Shown here: in pieces, positions 1-6,704 of the stretch | Numbering within the stretch: position 1 is the first letter of the stretch | Layout of the letters: each line of letters starts with the position of its first letter | Source of the DNA: Craurococcus roseus | GTDB lineage: Bacteria > Pseudomonadota > Alphaproteobacteria > Acetobacterales > Acetobacteraceae | DNA length: 15,383 nucleotides | Assembly (NCBI RefSeq): GCF_039523795.1 | Contig: NZ_BAAAFZ010000118.1 | Coordinates: 1 to 15,383 of the forward strand | Reading direction: 5' to 3' | Notes under the pieces: model-generated | The model's input: only the letters and a program-made list of their open reading frames with translations | What the model was told of the DNA's origin: nothing | Databases searched by the model: none | Program-made: the position numbers and the translations under genes

Positions 1-19
1 AACAGAGCATTAGGCGCTC
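1..19. other. Left flank of the IS insertion; former 3' flank of the EamA gene
   Basis: These bases lie outside the insertion sequence. Before the insertion they would have followed directly after the EamA stop codon on the minus strand. A 5-bp stem (4-8 with 16-20, 7-base loop) can form but has no T-run, so it is too weak to call a terminator. Nothing else is visible before the window edge. Confidence 0.6.
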
Positions 20-23
20 TTAG
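20..23. repeat. Target site duplication, left copy (TTAG)
   Basis: The four bases TTAG directly precede the left inverted repeat and are repeated directly after the right one (1470-1473). A 4-bp duplication of the form YTAR is the known habit of the IS701 family, so this fixes the element boundaries. Confidence 0.85.
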
Positions 24-39
24 CACTACTTTGGCTGCG
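24..39 (+). repeat. IS left terminal inverted repeat
   Basis: CACTACTTTGGCTGCG is the exact reverse complement of 1454-1469. The match stops at base 40. The transposase C-terminus in the alternative frame stops at 40-42, immediately inside this repeat. Confidence 0.92.
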
Positions 40-170
40 TCAGCGTTGCGGGTGAGGTCGTAGTCTACGGTGGCAATGCGGGCACCGCGTGGGGTGGTCC
101 GGCGGCCTGAGCAGCAACGCGACGAGCGCCGCGCGCACGGCGGGCAGGCTCGGCGACGGCGGCGGGCCCG
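40..170 (-). pseudogene. Out-of-frame C-terminal tail of the IS transposase
   Basis: In the frame +1 to the main transposase frame, the minus strand from about 170 to 40 encodes roughly 41 residues: PPPSPS, then LPAVRAALVALLLR, then RCPHCHRR, then stop TGA at 40-42. A Leu/Ala helix followed by a CPHC pair is a believable transposase end, whereas the in-frame tail is not. The segment ends exactly at the inverted repeat, as expected in compact IS elements. Separation by mutation, sequencing error or programmed +1 recoding cannot be told apart here; mutation is the simplest. Confidence 0.65.
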
Positions 171-1393
171 GAACGCGGCGCCGCATTTTTCCCCGGCCCC
201 GTCCGGCGTCGGTGCTCGGCGAGGCGGAGGTGCTGCAGGAACGCCAAGGCGACCATCACCATCAGGGCGTGGTGGTGCAGCCCGTGCCATGAGCGCCCCT
301 CGAAGTGGTCGAGGCCGAGTTCTTCCTTCATCTGCTGGTGCGCTTGCTCGCAGACCCAGCGGGCCTTGATCAGGCCGGCCAGGCGCTCGACCGAGGTGCC
401 GGCGGGCAGGTTGGAGAGGTGGTACTTCACCTCGCCGGAGGCGCGGCGCTCCCCCACCAGCCAGGCCTCTTCGCCGGGCAGGTGGATGCCGCCGCGCACC
501 GCCTCGCCGTCGGCCACCCGCACGCGCAGAGCCGCGAACTCGGCGGCCAGCGGCGCCTTCGTGCCGCGGCGCCAGGCGATGGGGCGCCACTCGGCGCCGG
601 CGAGCAACGCCTCGGCCGGGACCGGCCTCTCGCTCGGCACCGGCTTCAGGCGCGGCCGGCCGCGGGCGGCCTTGGGCCGGAGCAAAGCCACCTCCGTCCC
701 GTAAGCCGCCTGGACCTTGGGGATGCCCACCGCCCAGTGGAGCCCGCGGGCCGACAGCGCCTGGCGGAACAGCGCGCTGTTGCCATACCCGGCATCGGCC
801 AGCACGCAGCCGAACCGCAGGCCCAGGGCCACCAAGCGGTCGATCTCCCCCAAGGCGACCTCGCCCTTGGCCCGCGGGGCACGATGCGCCTGGGGCACGC
901 CGGCCCGCTCGAGCCGGGCGGGGTCGGCCACCCAATCGCGCGGCAGGAACAAGCGCAGCGCGACGGGCACCGGCACCTCGTGGCGGGCCGGGGTCAGGGA
1001 CACGAGCGTCTGGCAGTTGGCGTTCTTGCCGAGCGCGCCCGCGTACTGGTGCGCCACCCCGACCGAGGCCGAGCCCTTCTTCGGCAGCGCGGTGTCGTCC
1101 ACCACCAGCACGGAATCCGCGCCGCCGACCAGCGCGTCCGCCTTCGCGGCCAGCACCGCCTCCAGCGGGGCGCCGTCCCAGGAAGGGCTGGCGACGAAGT
1201 TGTGGAGCTGGTCGTGCGCGGCCAGGCCGAGGCGCATCGACATCGGCTGCACGCTCTTGCGCTCGCCCGGCAGCAGCAGTCCGCGCAGGTAGTAGGGCGC
1301 CCAGTGCCGCCGGGCGGGATGCTCGAGCGCAACGAGGAAAGGCTCGCTCCAGGCCTTGAGTTCACTCAACCAGCCCTTGCCGTGAACTGCCAT
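65..1393 (-). CDS. IS701-family DDE transposase, C-terminus frameshifted
   Basis: Transposase that would cut and paste the surrounding element. The 442-residue open frame starts at ATG 1393. It shows an RNase H-like DDE core: first Asp in VLVVDDTALPKK (D99/D100), second in CVLADAGYG (D200), and the YREK-type signature R345-x3-E349-x6-K356 leading into ELGLDHFEGRSWHG, with E349 as the likely catalytic Glu. After about residue 400 the frame becomes Arg/Ala/Pro-rich and unlike the family. The +1 frame instead reads LPAVRAALVALLLR followed by RCPHC and stops at 40-42, next to the inverted repeat. That looks like the true C-terminus, so a one-base insertion (or two-base loss) around 165-200 is likely. 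Core residues are intact; activity is uncertain. Confidence 0.88.
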   Translation of the reverse strand: MAVHGKGWLSELKAWSEPFLVALEHPARRHWAPYYLRGLLLPGERKSVQPMSMRLGLAAHDQLHNFVASPSWDGAPLEAVLAAKADALVGGADSVLVVDDTALPKKGSASVGVAHQYAGALGKNANCQTLVSLTPARHEVPVPVALRLFLPRDWVADPARLERAGVPQAHRAPRAKGEVALGEIDRLVALGLRFGCVLADAGYGNSALFRQALSARGLHWAVGIPKVQAAYGTEVALLRPKAARGRPRLKPVPSERPVPAEALLAGAEWRPIAWRRGTKAPLAAEFAALRVRVADGEAVRGGIHLPGEEAWLVGERRASGEVKYHLSNLPAGTSVERLAGLIKARWVCEQAHQQMKEELGLDHFEGRSWHGLHHHALMVMVALAFLQHLRLAEHRRRTGPGKNAAPRSGPAAVAEPARRARGARRVAAQAAGPPHAVPALPP

Positions 1394-1453
1394 CCGTCGC
1401 CCCCGCCGCAGCAGACGGCGAGGAAACAGCGGCCAGCCTCATGCGTTTCCAAC

Positions 1454-1469
1454 CGCAGCCAAAGTAGTG
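1454..1469 (-). repeat. IS right terminal inverted repeat
   Basis: Perfect 16-base inverted match to 24-39. It lies about 60 bases upstream of the transposase start, so the transposase promoter should lie within 1394-1469 or read in from the flanking gene run. Confidence 0.92.
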
Positions 1470-1473
1470 TTAG
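1470..1473. repeat. Target site duplication, right copy (TTAG), contains the EamA stop codon
   Basis: Second copy of TTAG. On the minus strand it reads CTAA, and its TAA (1470-1472) is the stop codon of the adjacent EamA-family gene. Because the duplicated target holds the stop, the insertion left the reading frame unchanged. Confidence 0.85.
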
Positions 1474-2444
1474 GGCGGGCCGCTCCTTCGGAGCGCGACG
1501 GAGCGGACCGCGAGCGCCGCGCGGCGGGGCAGCCGCCCGTCGATCAGCGCGAGGCCGCCGGCGATGGCGGCCATGCCCAGCGCGTGCCGCGGCGCCAGCG
1601 CCTCACCGAGCACGGCGGCGCCGAGCAGCACGGCCGAGACCGGAATCAGCAGCGTCGCCAGCAGCAGGTTCACCGGCCCGGCCGAGGCGAGTAGCCGGAA
1701 GCACAGCAGGTAGGCGAACGCGGTGGAGAAGAGGCCCAAGCCGGCCAAAGCCACTGCCACTTCGGCAGAAGGCGCCGGCAGCGCGCCCCACGGCTCCAGC
1801 AGCGCCGCGAGCGGCAGCAGGAGGAGCGAGGAAGCGGTGGTCTGCCCGGCCGCGGCGACCATGGGCGGGACGCCAAGCGCGGCGAAGCGCCGCCCCCACA
1901 CGCCGGCGAAGGCGTAAGACAGGGCGGCGAGCAGCACGGCCCCCGCCGCGAGGCCGCGCCCGGCGACGCCGGCGTCGACATCCGCGCCGACCATGCCCGC
2001 GACACCGGCGAAGCCCAGAGTCGCGCCAGCCACGCGCGGCGCCGTCAGCCGCTCCGCGCCCAAGGCGTGCGCCACCAGCACCGCCCAGAGCGGCGTGGTC
2101 GCGTTGAGGATGGACGCGACGCCGGACGGCAGCCCACCAGCGCCCTGCGCCCTGCGCCCTGCGCCCTGCGCCCAGGCGATCAGGCCGAAGGGAAAGAGGT
2201 TGTTCAGCAGACTCATGCCGAGCGCGGCGCGCAAAGCCGCGCCGTCGCGCCGCACCGGCATCCGCAGGGCAGCCACTACGGCCCAGAGCGCCAGCGCCGC
2301 GACGGCGACGCGCGTCAGAACAATGGAAAGCGGCGGCCACTCCCGCACAGCCACGCCGACGAAGAAGAAGGAGCCGCCCCAGAGGACGGACAGGAGCACC
2401 AGCCCCACCCAACCGCGGGGCGCCATCGCGCGCGCCGTCTGCAT
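1470..2444 (-). CDS. EamA/DMT-superfamily transporter
   Basis: Predicted inner-membrane permease of the drug/metabolite transporter superfamily (324 residues, two EamA halves, about ten helices). Recognisable features are the N-terminal GLVLLSVLWGGSFFFVGVAV helix, the LPSGVASILNATTPLW motif (about 105-120) that ends the first half, and the second-half FSTAFAYLLCFRLL and LLIPVSAVLLGAAVLGEAL segments. Family members often export amino acids or metabolites; the substrate cannot be read from sequence. Start ATG 2444 is chosen because it just precedes helix 1; no clear Shine-Dalgarno is seen, and ATG 2426 is an alternative. Residues 92-103 (AQGAGRRAQGAG) are encoded by a 7-bp tandem repeat and look like an expansion in a loop. 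The stop codon is the IS target site. It is last in the riboswitch-led gene run. Confidence 0.88.
   Translation of the reverse strand: MQTARAMAPRGWVGLVLLSVLWGGSFFFVGVAVREWPPLSIVLTRVAVAALALWAVVAALRMPVRRDGAALRAALGMSLLNNLFPFGLIAWAQGAGRRAQGAGGLPSGVASILNATTPLWAVLVAHALGAERLTAPRVAGATLGFAGVAGMVGADVDAGVAGRGLAAGAVLLAALSYAFAGVWGRRFAALGVPPMVAAAGQTTASSLLLLPLAALLEPWGALPAPSAEVAVALAGLGLFSTAFAYLLCFRLLASAGPVNLLLATLLIPVSAVLLGAAVLGEALAPRHALGMAAIAGGLALIDGRLPRRAALAVRSVALRRSGPP
2140..2173. repeat. 7-bp tandem repeat inside the EamA gene (about 4.9 copies)
   Basis: Four perfect copies of GCGCCCT plus six bases of a fifth. On the coding strand they give A-Q-G-A-G-R-R-A-Q-G-A-G. Since 7 is not a multiple of 3, gain or loss of one copy would frameshift the gene, while three copies (21 bp) keep it in frame. 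The protein otherwise goes directly from an FGLIAWAQ-type helix to LPSGVASILN, so the extra residues probably arose by an in-frame gain of three units. Confidence 0.9.
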
Positions 2445-2511
2445 GGGCGCGACTATGCCGCGGTAACAGGTGCGCGGCCGTCCGCCCGTTGCGGCGGCGC
2501 GCGGCCCGGGG

Positions 2512-2709
2512 TCAGTCGTCCGATCCGCCCTTGGTGGTGTCGGAAACGCCGGGAGGGTCCGGGTAGAGGTCGGACGGCACCTTGGCGTCCGGGTTGGCGG
2601 TCGTGGCACCGCCGTCCTGCACCCGCTCCCGCGTGGCCTTGGAGGCAGGATCGGCGGTGTTCATCCGCTCGCCCGCGCCGCCGGGCGGCGGTGGCCGCTT
2701 CTCGTCCAT
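2512..2709 (-). CDS. Small hydrophilic hypothetical protein (65 aa)
   Basis: A 65-residue, highly charged and Pro/Gly-rich protein with no membrane segment, no cysteines and no motif I recognise. The N-terminal half holds MDEKRPPPPGG, the middle NTADPASKATRERV, and the end DPPGVSDTTKGGSDD. It starts 31 bases after the GNAT stop and ends 67 bases before the EamA start, on the same strand, so it fits the operon. Its low-complexity, non-Arg-dominated composition (Asp, Thr, Lys, Asn) differs from the Arg/Ala-rich shadow frames of this GC-rich DNA, which favours a real gene. No strong ribosome binding site is seen. Probably disordered; function unknown. Confidence 0.6.
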   Translation of the reverse strand: MDEKRPPPPGGAGERMNTADPASKATRERVQDGGATTANPDAKVPSDLYPDPPGVSDTTKGGSDD

Positions 2710-2740
2710 GCGGGGGCGAACGCCCGGCGCGGCCGGGGGT

Positions 2741-3190
2741 TCAGCCGAGCTTGATGTCGTAGGTGATCCACATGGTCCGTTGCGCCAAGCGGTCGTAGAC
2801 GCCGCGGGCGCGGTAGTTGTCGTCCGCTGTGATCCAGCGGACCACGCTCCAGCCCCGTTCGCGGCCGATCTCGGCGAGGCGCCCGATCAGCGCGTCCGCC
2901 ACGCGTCCGCCGCGGAAGGCGGGGTCCACGAAAAGGTCGTCGAGGAAGCCGCCGGTGGTGGCCGTGGACGGCCGGGCGAAGGCGCGGAAGTGCGCGAGGC
3001 CCACGGCGCGGCCGTCGTCGAGCGCTTCGGCCGCGAGCGCTTCCACCTCGTGCGCCGGGTCGTGGATCCAGCCCCAGACCTTGGTGCGCATCTCGGGAGT
3101 CTGCGCGACCTTGTAAAACGCGGCGTAGCCGGCGAAGAGGCGCTCCCAATCAGCGCGGTGGCGCGCGGCGAGCGGGACGATGCGGACCAT
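2741..3190 (-). CDS. GNAT-family N-acetyltransferase
   Basis: 149-residue single-domain acetyltransferase expected to transfer an acetyl group from acetyl-CoA to an amine; substrate unknown. Motif A is at 83-104 (LDDLFVDPAFRGG, then RVADALIGRL): the beta-4 strand and pyrophosphate loop. The usual Gly at the fourth loop position (RGxG) is Arg96. The C-terminal ADDNYRARGVYDRLAQ (122-137) is the typical N-x-x-A/R-x-x-x-Y-x-x-L helix. Start ATG 3190 has a good Shine-Dalgarno (GGGAGG, about 8 bases upstream) that overlaps the end of the Nudix gene; the gap between the genes is only 14 bases. This supports cotranscription. Confidence 0.85.
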   Translation of the reverse strand: MVRIVPLAARHRADWERLFAGYAAFYKVAQTPEMRTKVWGWIHDPAHEVEALAAEALDDGRAVGLAHFRAFARPSTATTGGFLDDLFVDPAFRGGRVADALIGRLAEIGRERGWSVVRWITADDNYRARGVYDRLAQRTMWITYDIKLG

Positions 3191-3204
3191 CGACGATGCC
3201 TCCC

Positions 3205-3786
3205 TCAGAACGCGATGCGCCCGGCCGCGCGCAAGCCGAGCAGGATGCCGCCGGCGTGCGCCGCGTTCGCCACGGCTCCGCGCGAGAGTCCGTCCAGGAG
3301 TTCGGCGACCGGGTGCAGTTCCACCGCGATCTCCTCCGTCGGGTCGGGGCTAGGGTCGGCCACGCGCTCCGCCCCGAGGGCGAGGAGGAAGCGGAGGCGG
3401 TTGTTCATGTGCGCCGGGTCGGGCGAGAGCGCCGGGAGTTCGCGGTACTCGGCGGCGTCGTAGCCAGTCTCCTCCCGCAACTCGCGCCGGCCGGCGGCCA
3501 CGGGGTCCGCGTCGCCGGGGTCCACGGCGCCGCCGGGCAGCTCCAAGGACGCCGCGCCGAGGCCCGGCCGCCACTGCCGCACCATCACGGCGCGGTCGTC
3601 GGCGGTGAGCGCCAGCACATGGACCCAGTCGGGCCAATCGAGGATGTACCACGGGTCGAGCCCCGCGCCGGCGGCGTTCTCCCAAGCCTCGGCGCGCAGG
3701 TGTATCCAACGGTCGCGGACCAGGGTGCGGGCGCCGCCGGTGCGCCGCCAGGGACGCACCGCGGACGGCGGCGCCCCCGCGGTCAC
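3205..3786 (-). CDS. Nudix hydrolase, ADP-ribose pyrophosphatase-like
   Basis: 193-residue hydrolase of nucleoside diphosphates linked to another moiety. QWRPGLGAASLELPGG (71-86) followed by RELREETGY (101-109) is typical of the ADP-ribose/NADH-type branch. The metal-binding REUxEExG core is complete (R101, E102, E105, E106, G108). The preceding part of the box is unusual: G86-x5-D92-x8-R101 instead of G-x5-E-x7-R, that is one extra residue and Asp for Glu. Start GTG 3786 overlaps the gcvP stop in a GTGA arrangement, implying translational coupling. The open frame extends upstream in the +1 frame of gcvP but has no protein character there. Why a Nudix enzyme is coupled to glycine cleavage is not known; NAD-derivative housekeeping is only a guess. 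Confidence 0.88.
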   Translation of the reverse strand: MTAGAPPSAVRPWRRTGGARTLVRDRWIHLRAEAWENAAGAGLDPWYILDWPDWVHVLALTADDRAVMVRQWRPGLGAASLELPGGAVDPGDADPVAAGRRELREETGYDAAEYRELPALSPDPAHMNNRLRFLLALGAERVADPSPDPTEEIAVELHPVAELLDGLSRGAVANAAHAGGILLGLRAAGRIAF

Positions 3787-6704
3787 TCCGCCGCCCGCAA
3801 CTGCGCCTGCTGCGCGTACTCCTCCAGCGGCGCGCAGGTGCAGACCAGGTTGCGGTCGCCATGGACGTTGTCCACGCGCTTCACCGGCGGCCAGTACTTG
3901 TGCGCCCGCACGAAGGGCAGCGGGAAGGCCGCCTGCTCGCGCCCGTAGGGGTGCGCCCACTTCTCGGCCATGACCTCGGCCGCGGTGTGGGGCGCGTTCT
4001 TCAGCGGATTGTCGGCGCGGTCGCTGCGGCCCTGCTCGATCGCGCGGATCTCGGCGCGGATGGCGACCATGGCGTCCACGAAGCGGTCGAGTTCCGCGAG
4101 CGGCTCGCTCTCGGTGGGCTCCACCATCAGCGTGCCGGCCACCGGCCAGGACATGGTAGGCGCGTGGAAGCCGTAGTCCTGCAAGCGTTTGGCGATGTCC
4201 TCCACCGTCACGCCGCCCCCTTGCTGGAAGCCGCGGCAGTCGAGGATGCACTCGTGCGCCACCATGCCGCGCGCGCCGCGGTAGAGCACCGGGTAGTGCC
4301 CCTCCAGCCGCTTCGCCACGTAGTTCGCGGAGAGGATCGCCACCCGCGTCGCGCGCGTGAGGCCCTCGGCGCCCATCATGCGGATGTAGGCGTAGGAGAT
4401 GGGAAGGATGCCGGCGCTGCCGAAGGGCGCGGCGCTGACCGGGCCGTAACCCGTCTCCGGTCCGGCGCCGGGGTGCATCGGGTGGTTCGGCAGGTGCGGC
4501 GCGAGGTGCGCGGCGACGCCGATCGGCCCGACACCGGGGCCGCCGCCGCCGTGCGGGATGCAGAAGGTTTTGTGGAGGTTGAGGTGGCACACGTCGGCGC
4601 CGATCGCGGCCGGCGAGGTCAGCCCCACCTGCGCGTTCATGTTGGCGCCGTCCATGTAGACCTGGCCGCCGTGCTCGTGGACCAGGGCGCAGATCTCGCG
4701 GATGCCCTCCTCGAACACGCCGTGCGTGCTGGGGTACGTCACCATGAGCGCCGCCAACCGCGCGGAGTGCTGCTCGGCTTTGGCGCGGAGGTCGGCCACG
4801 TCCACGTTGCCGTCGCGGTCGCAGGCGACCACCACGACCCTCATGCCCGCCATCACGGCGCTCGCAGGGTTGGTGCCGTGCGCGGAGGACGGGATGAGGC
4901 ACACGTCGCGCCCCGCCTCGCCGCGCGCGCGGTGGTATGCGCGGATGGCCAAGAGGCCCGCGTACTCGCCCTGGCTGCCGGCGTTGGGCTGGAGCGAGAC
5001 GGCGGCGAAGCCCGTCACCGCGCAGAGCCAGTCGGCCAAGCGCCGCGTGAGTTCGGCGTAGCCCTCCGCCTGCTCGGGCGGCGCGAAGGGGTGGACGTCC
5101 GCGAAGCCGGGGAACGTCACCGGCATCATCTCGGCCGTGGCGTTCAGCTTCATGGTGCAGGAGCCGAGCGGGATCATGCTGCGGTTCAGCGCCACGTCGC
5201 GGTCTTCCAACCGCTTGAGGTAGCGCAGCATCGCGTGCTCGCTGCGGTGGGTGTTGAAGACCTCGGCCGTGAGGAAGGGCGAGCGTCGGGCAAGGGCCGC
5301 CGGCAACTCGGGCGCCGGCGCGAGGTCGGACAAGTCGGCCACCGAGGCGCCCGCCGCCTCGGCGATCGCCGCCGCCAACGACGAAAGCTCCTCGCGCGTC
5401 ACCGTCTCGTCCAGGCTGACGGCGACGCAGCCCGCGTCCACGCGGCGCAGGTTGAAGCCGCGGCCGAGCGCCGCGCGCACCAGTGCATCGGCCTTGCCGC
5501 CGGCCTCGATGGCGACAGTGTCGAAAAAGGTTTCGTGGCGCAGCGCGAAGCCGGCCCGATTGGCGGCGTCGGCCAGCATCCCGGCTTGGAGGCGCACCCG
5601 TCGCGCGATGCGCGCGAGGCCCTCCGGCCCGTGCCACACCGCGTACATGCCGGCCATCACCGCCAGCAGCACCTGAGCGGTGCAGATGTTGCTCGTCGCC
5701 TTCTCGCGCCGGATGTGCTGCTCGCGCGTCTGGAGCGCGAGGCGCATCGCCGGCTGCCCCGCCGCGTCCCGGGAGACGCCGACCAGCCGCCCCGGCAAGA
5801 GGCGCTTGTGCGCGTCCTTCACCGCCATGTAGGCGGCGTGCGGCCCGCCGTAGCCGAGCGGCACGCCGAAGCGTTGCGTGCTGCCCACGACGACGTCCGC
5901 GCCCATCTCGCCGGGCGGGGTCAGCAGGCAGAGCGAGAGCGGGTCGGCGCAGACGATGGCCAGCGCCCCGGCCTTGTGCGCCGCCGCGATCTCGGGCGAG
6001 AGGTCGCGCGCCTCGCCGGTGGTGCCGGGGTATTGCAGCAGCACGGCGAAGGGCTTCTCCGCGCCCGCCGCCGCGTCGGCGATCTCCGCCGGCGGCACCA
6101 CCTTCACCTCGGTGCCGACGGGCTCGGCCCGCGTCCGCACCACGGCCAGCGTCTGCGGGTGCAGGTCCGCCGCCGCCAACAGCACGCGGCCCTTGCCGCG
6201 GTGCGCCGCGTGGGCGAGAGCCACCGCCTCCGCCGCCGCTGTGCCCTCGTCCAGCAAGGAGGCGTTGGCGACAGGGAGCCCCGTGAGGTCCGCCACCGCC
6301 GTTTGAAAGTTCACCAGCGCTTCCAGCCGCCCCTGCGCGATCTCGGCTTGGTAGGGCGTGTAGGCCGTGTACCAGCCCGGGTTCTCCAGCACGTTGCGCT
6401 GGATGACCGGCGGGACGTGGGTGTTGTGGTAGCCCAGGCCGATCAGCGACTTCACGCGCCACCGGTTGCGCTCGCTCAATTCGCGCAATTCGGCCATGGC
6501 CTCCGCCTCGGTGGACGGCGCGGGCAGGGCCGAGAGGTCGGCGCCCGCGATGGCGGCAGGCAGGGTGCGCGCGGCCAAGTCTTCCAGGCTTTCGGCGCCC
6601 ACCACGCGCAGCATGGCGGCGATCTCGTCGTCTGTCGGCGCGACATGGCGCTCGATGAAGGCGCCATGGTCCTCCAGCGCGGTCAGCTCCTTCAAAGCGC
6701 TCAC
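3783..6704 (-). CDS. gcvP: Glycine dehydrogenase (decarboxylating), P-protein
   Basis: PLP enzyme that decarboxylates glycine and passes the aminomethyl group to lipoylated H-protein. The 973-residue chain contains both halves in one polypeptide, unlike the split gcvPA/gcvPB form. Landmarks: ERHVAPTDDEIAAML (18-32), GYHNTHVPPVIQRNVLENPGW (91-111), YDRC-type SRSMIPLGSCTMKLNA region (508-522), SSAHGTNPASA (606-616), YMDGANMNAQ (683-692) and HLNLHKTFCIPHGGGGPG (707-724), where K712 should bind PLP. Length matches the family (about 950-970). Start GTG 6704 overlaps the gcvH stop as GTGA, with GGAGAG about 8 bases upstream. Third gene of the riboswitch-led operon. Confidence 0.97.
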   Translation of the reverse strand: MSALKELTALEDHGAFIERHVAPTDDEIAAMLRVVGAESLEDLAARTLPAAIAGADLSALPAPSTEAEAMAELRELSERNRWRVKSLIGLGYHNTHVPPVIQRNVLENPGWYTAYTPYQAEIAQGRLEALVNFQTAVADLTGLPVANASLLDEGTAAAEAVALAHAAHRGKGRVLLAAADLHPQTLAVVRTRAEPVGTEVKVVPPAEIADAAAGAEKPFAVLLQYPGTTGEARDLSPEIAAAHKAGALAIVCADPLSLCLLTPPGEMGADVVVGSTQRFGVPLGYGGPHAAYMAVKDAHKRLLPGRLVGVSRDAAGQPAMRLALQTREQHIRREKATSNICTAQVLLAVMAGMYAVWHGPEGLARIARRVRLQAGMLADAANRAGFALRHETFFDTVAIEAGGKADALVRAALGRGFNLRRVDAGCVAVSLDETVTREELSSLAAAIAEAAGASVADLSDLAPAPELPAALARRSPFLTAEVFNTHRSEHAMLRYLKRLEDRDVALNRSMIPLGSCTMKLNATAEMMPVTFPGFADVHPFAPPEQAEGYAELTRRLADWLCAVTGFAAVSLQPNAGSQGEYAGLLAIRAYHRARGEAGRDVCLIPSSAHGTNPASAVMAGMRVVVVACDRDGNVDVADLRAKAEQHSARLAALMVTYPSTHGVFEEGIREICALVHEHGGQVYMDGANMNAQVGLTSPAAIGADVCHLNLHKTFCIPHGGGGPGVGPIGVAAHLAPHLPNHPMHPGAGPETGYGPVSAAPFGSAGILPISYAYIRMMGAEGLTRATRVAILSANYVAKRLEGHYPVLYRGARGMVAHECILDCRGFQQGGGVTVEDIAKRLQDYGFHAPTMSWPVAGTLMVEPTESEPLAELDRFVDAMVAIRAEIRAIEQGRSDRADNPLKNAPHTAAEVMAEKWAHPYGREQAAFPLPFVRAHKYWPPVKRVDNVHGDRNLVCTCAPLEEYAQQAQLRAAE

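Larger units (their letters stand above)
24..1469 (-). mobile_element. Complete IS701-family insertion sequence (1446 bp)
   Basis: The element is bounded by perfect 16-bp inverted repeats (24-39 and 1454-1469) and flanked by TTAG target duplications. It carries one DDE transposase gene on the minus strand, in the same direction as the gene run that ends beside it. Size, YTAR duplication and transposase signature agree with IS701. Intact ends and duplication suggest a fairly recent insertion. The transposase is frameshifted near its C-terminus, so this copy may not be autonomously active. Confidence 0.9.

Noticed and set aside
4..20. Stem-loop at the left edge, as the original EamA terminator
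   Set aside because: Only 5 bp, no T-run, and cut off by the window edge.
305..2107. Long plus-strand open frame across the IS and the EamA gene
   Set aside because: It crosses an IS boundary and opposes two well-supported genes; low-complexity Arg/Ala composition.
3787..6462. Apparent fusion of the Nudix gene to a long upstream open frame
   Set aside because: The upstream part is an alternative frame of gcvP with Arg/Gly-rich nonsense sequence. The GTGA overlap gives a clean Nudix start at 3786.
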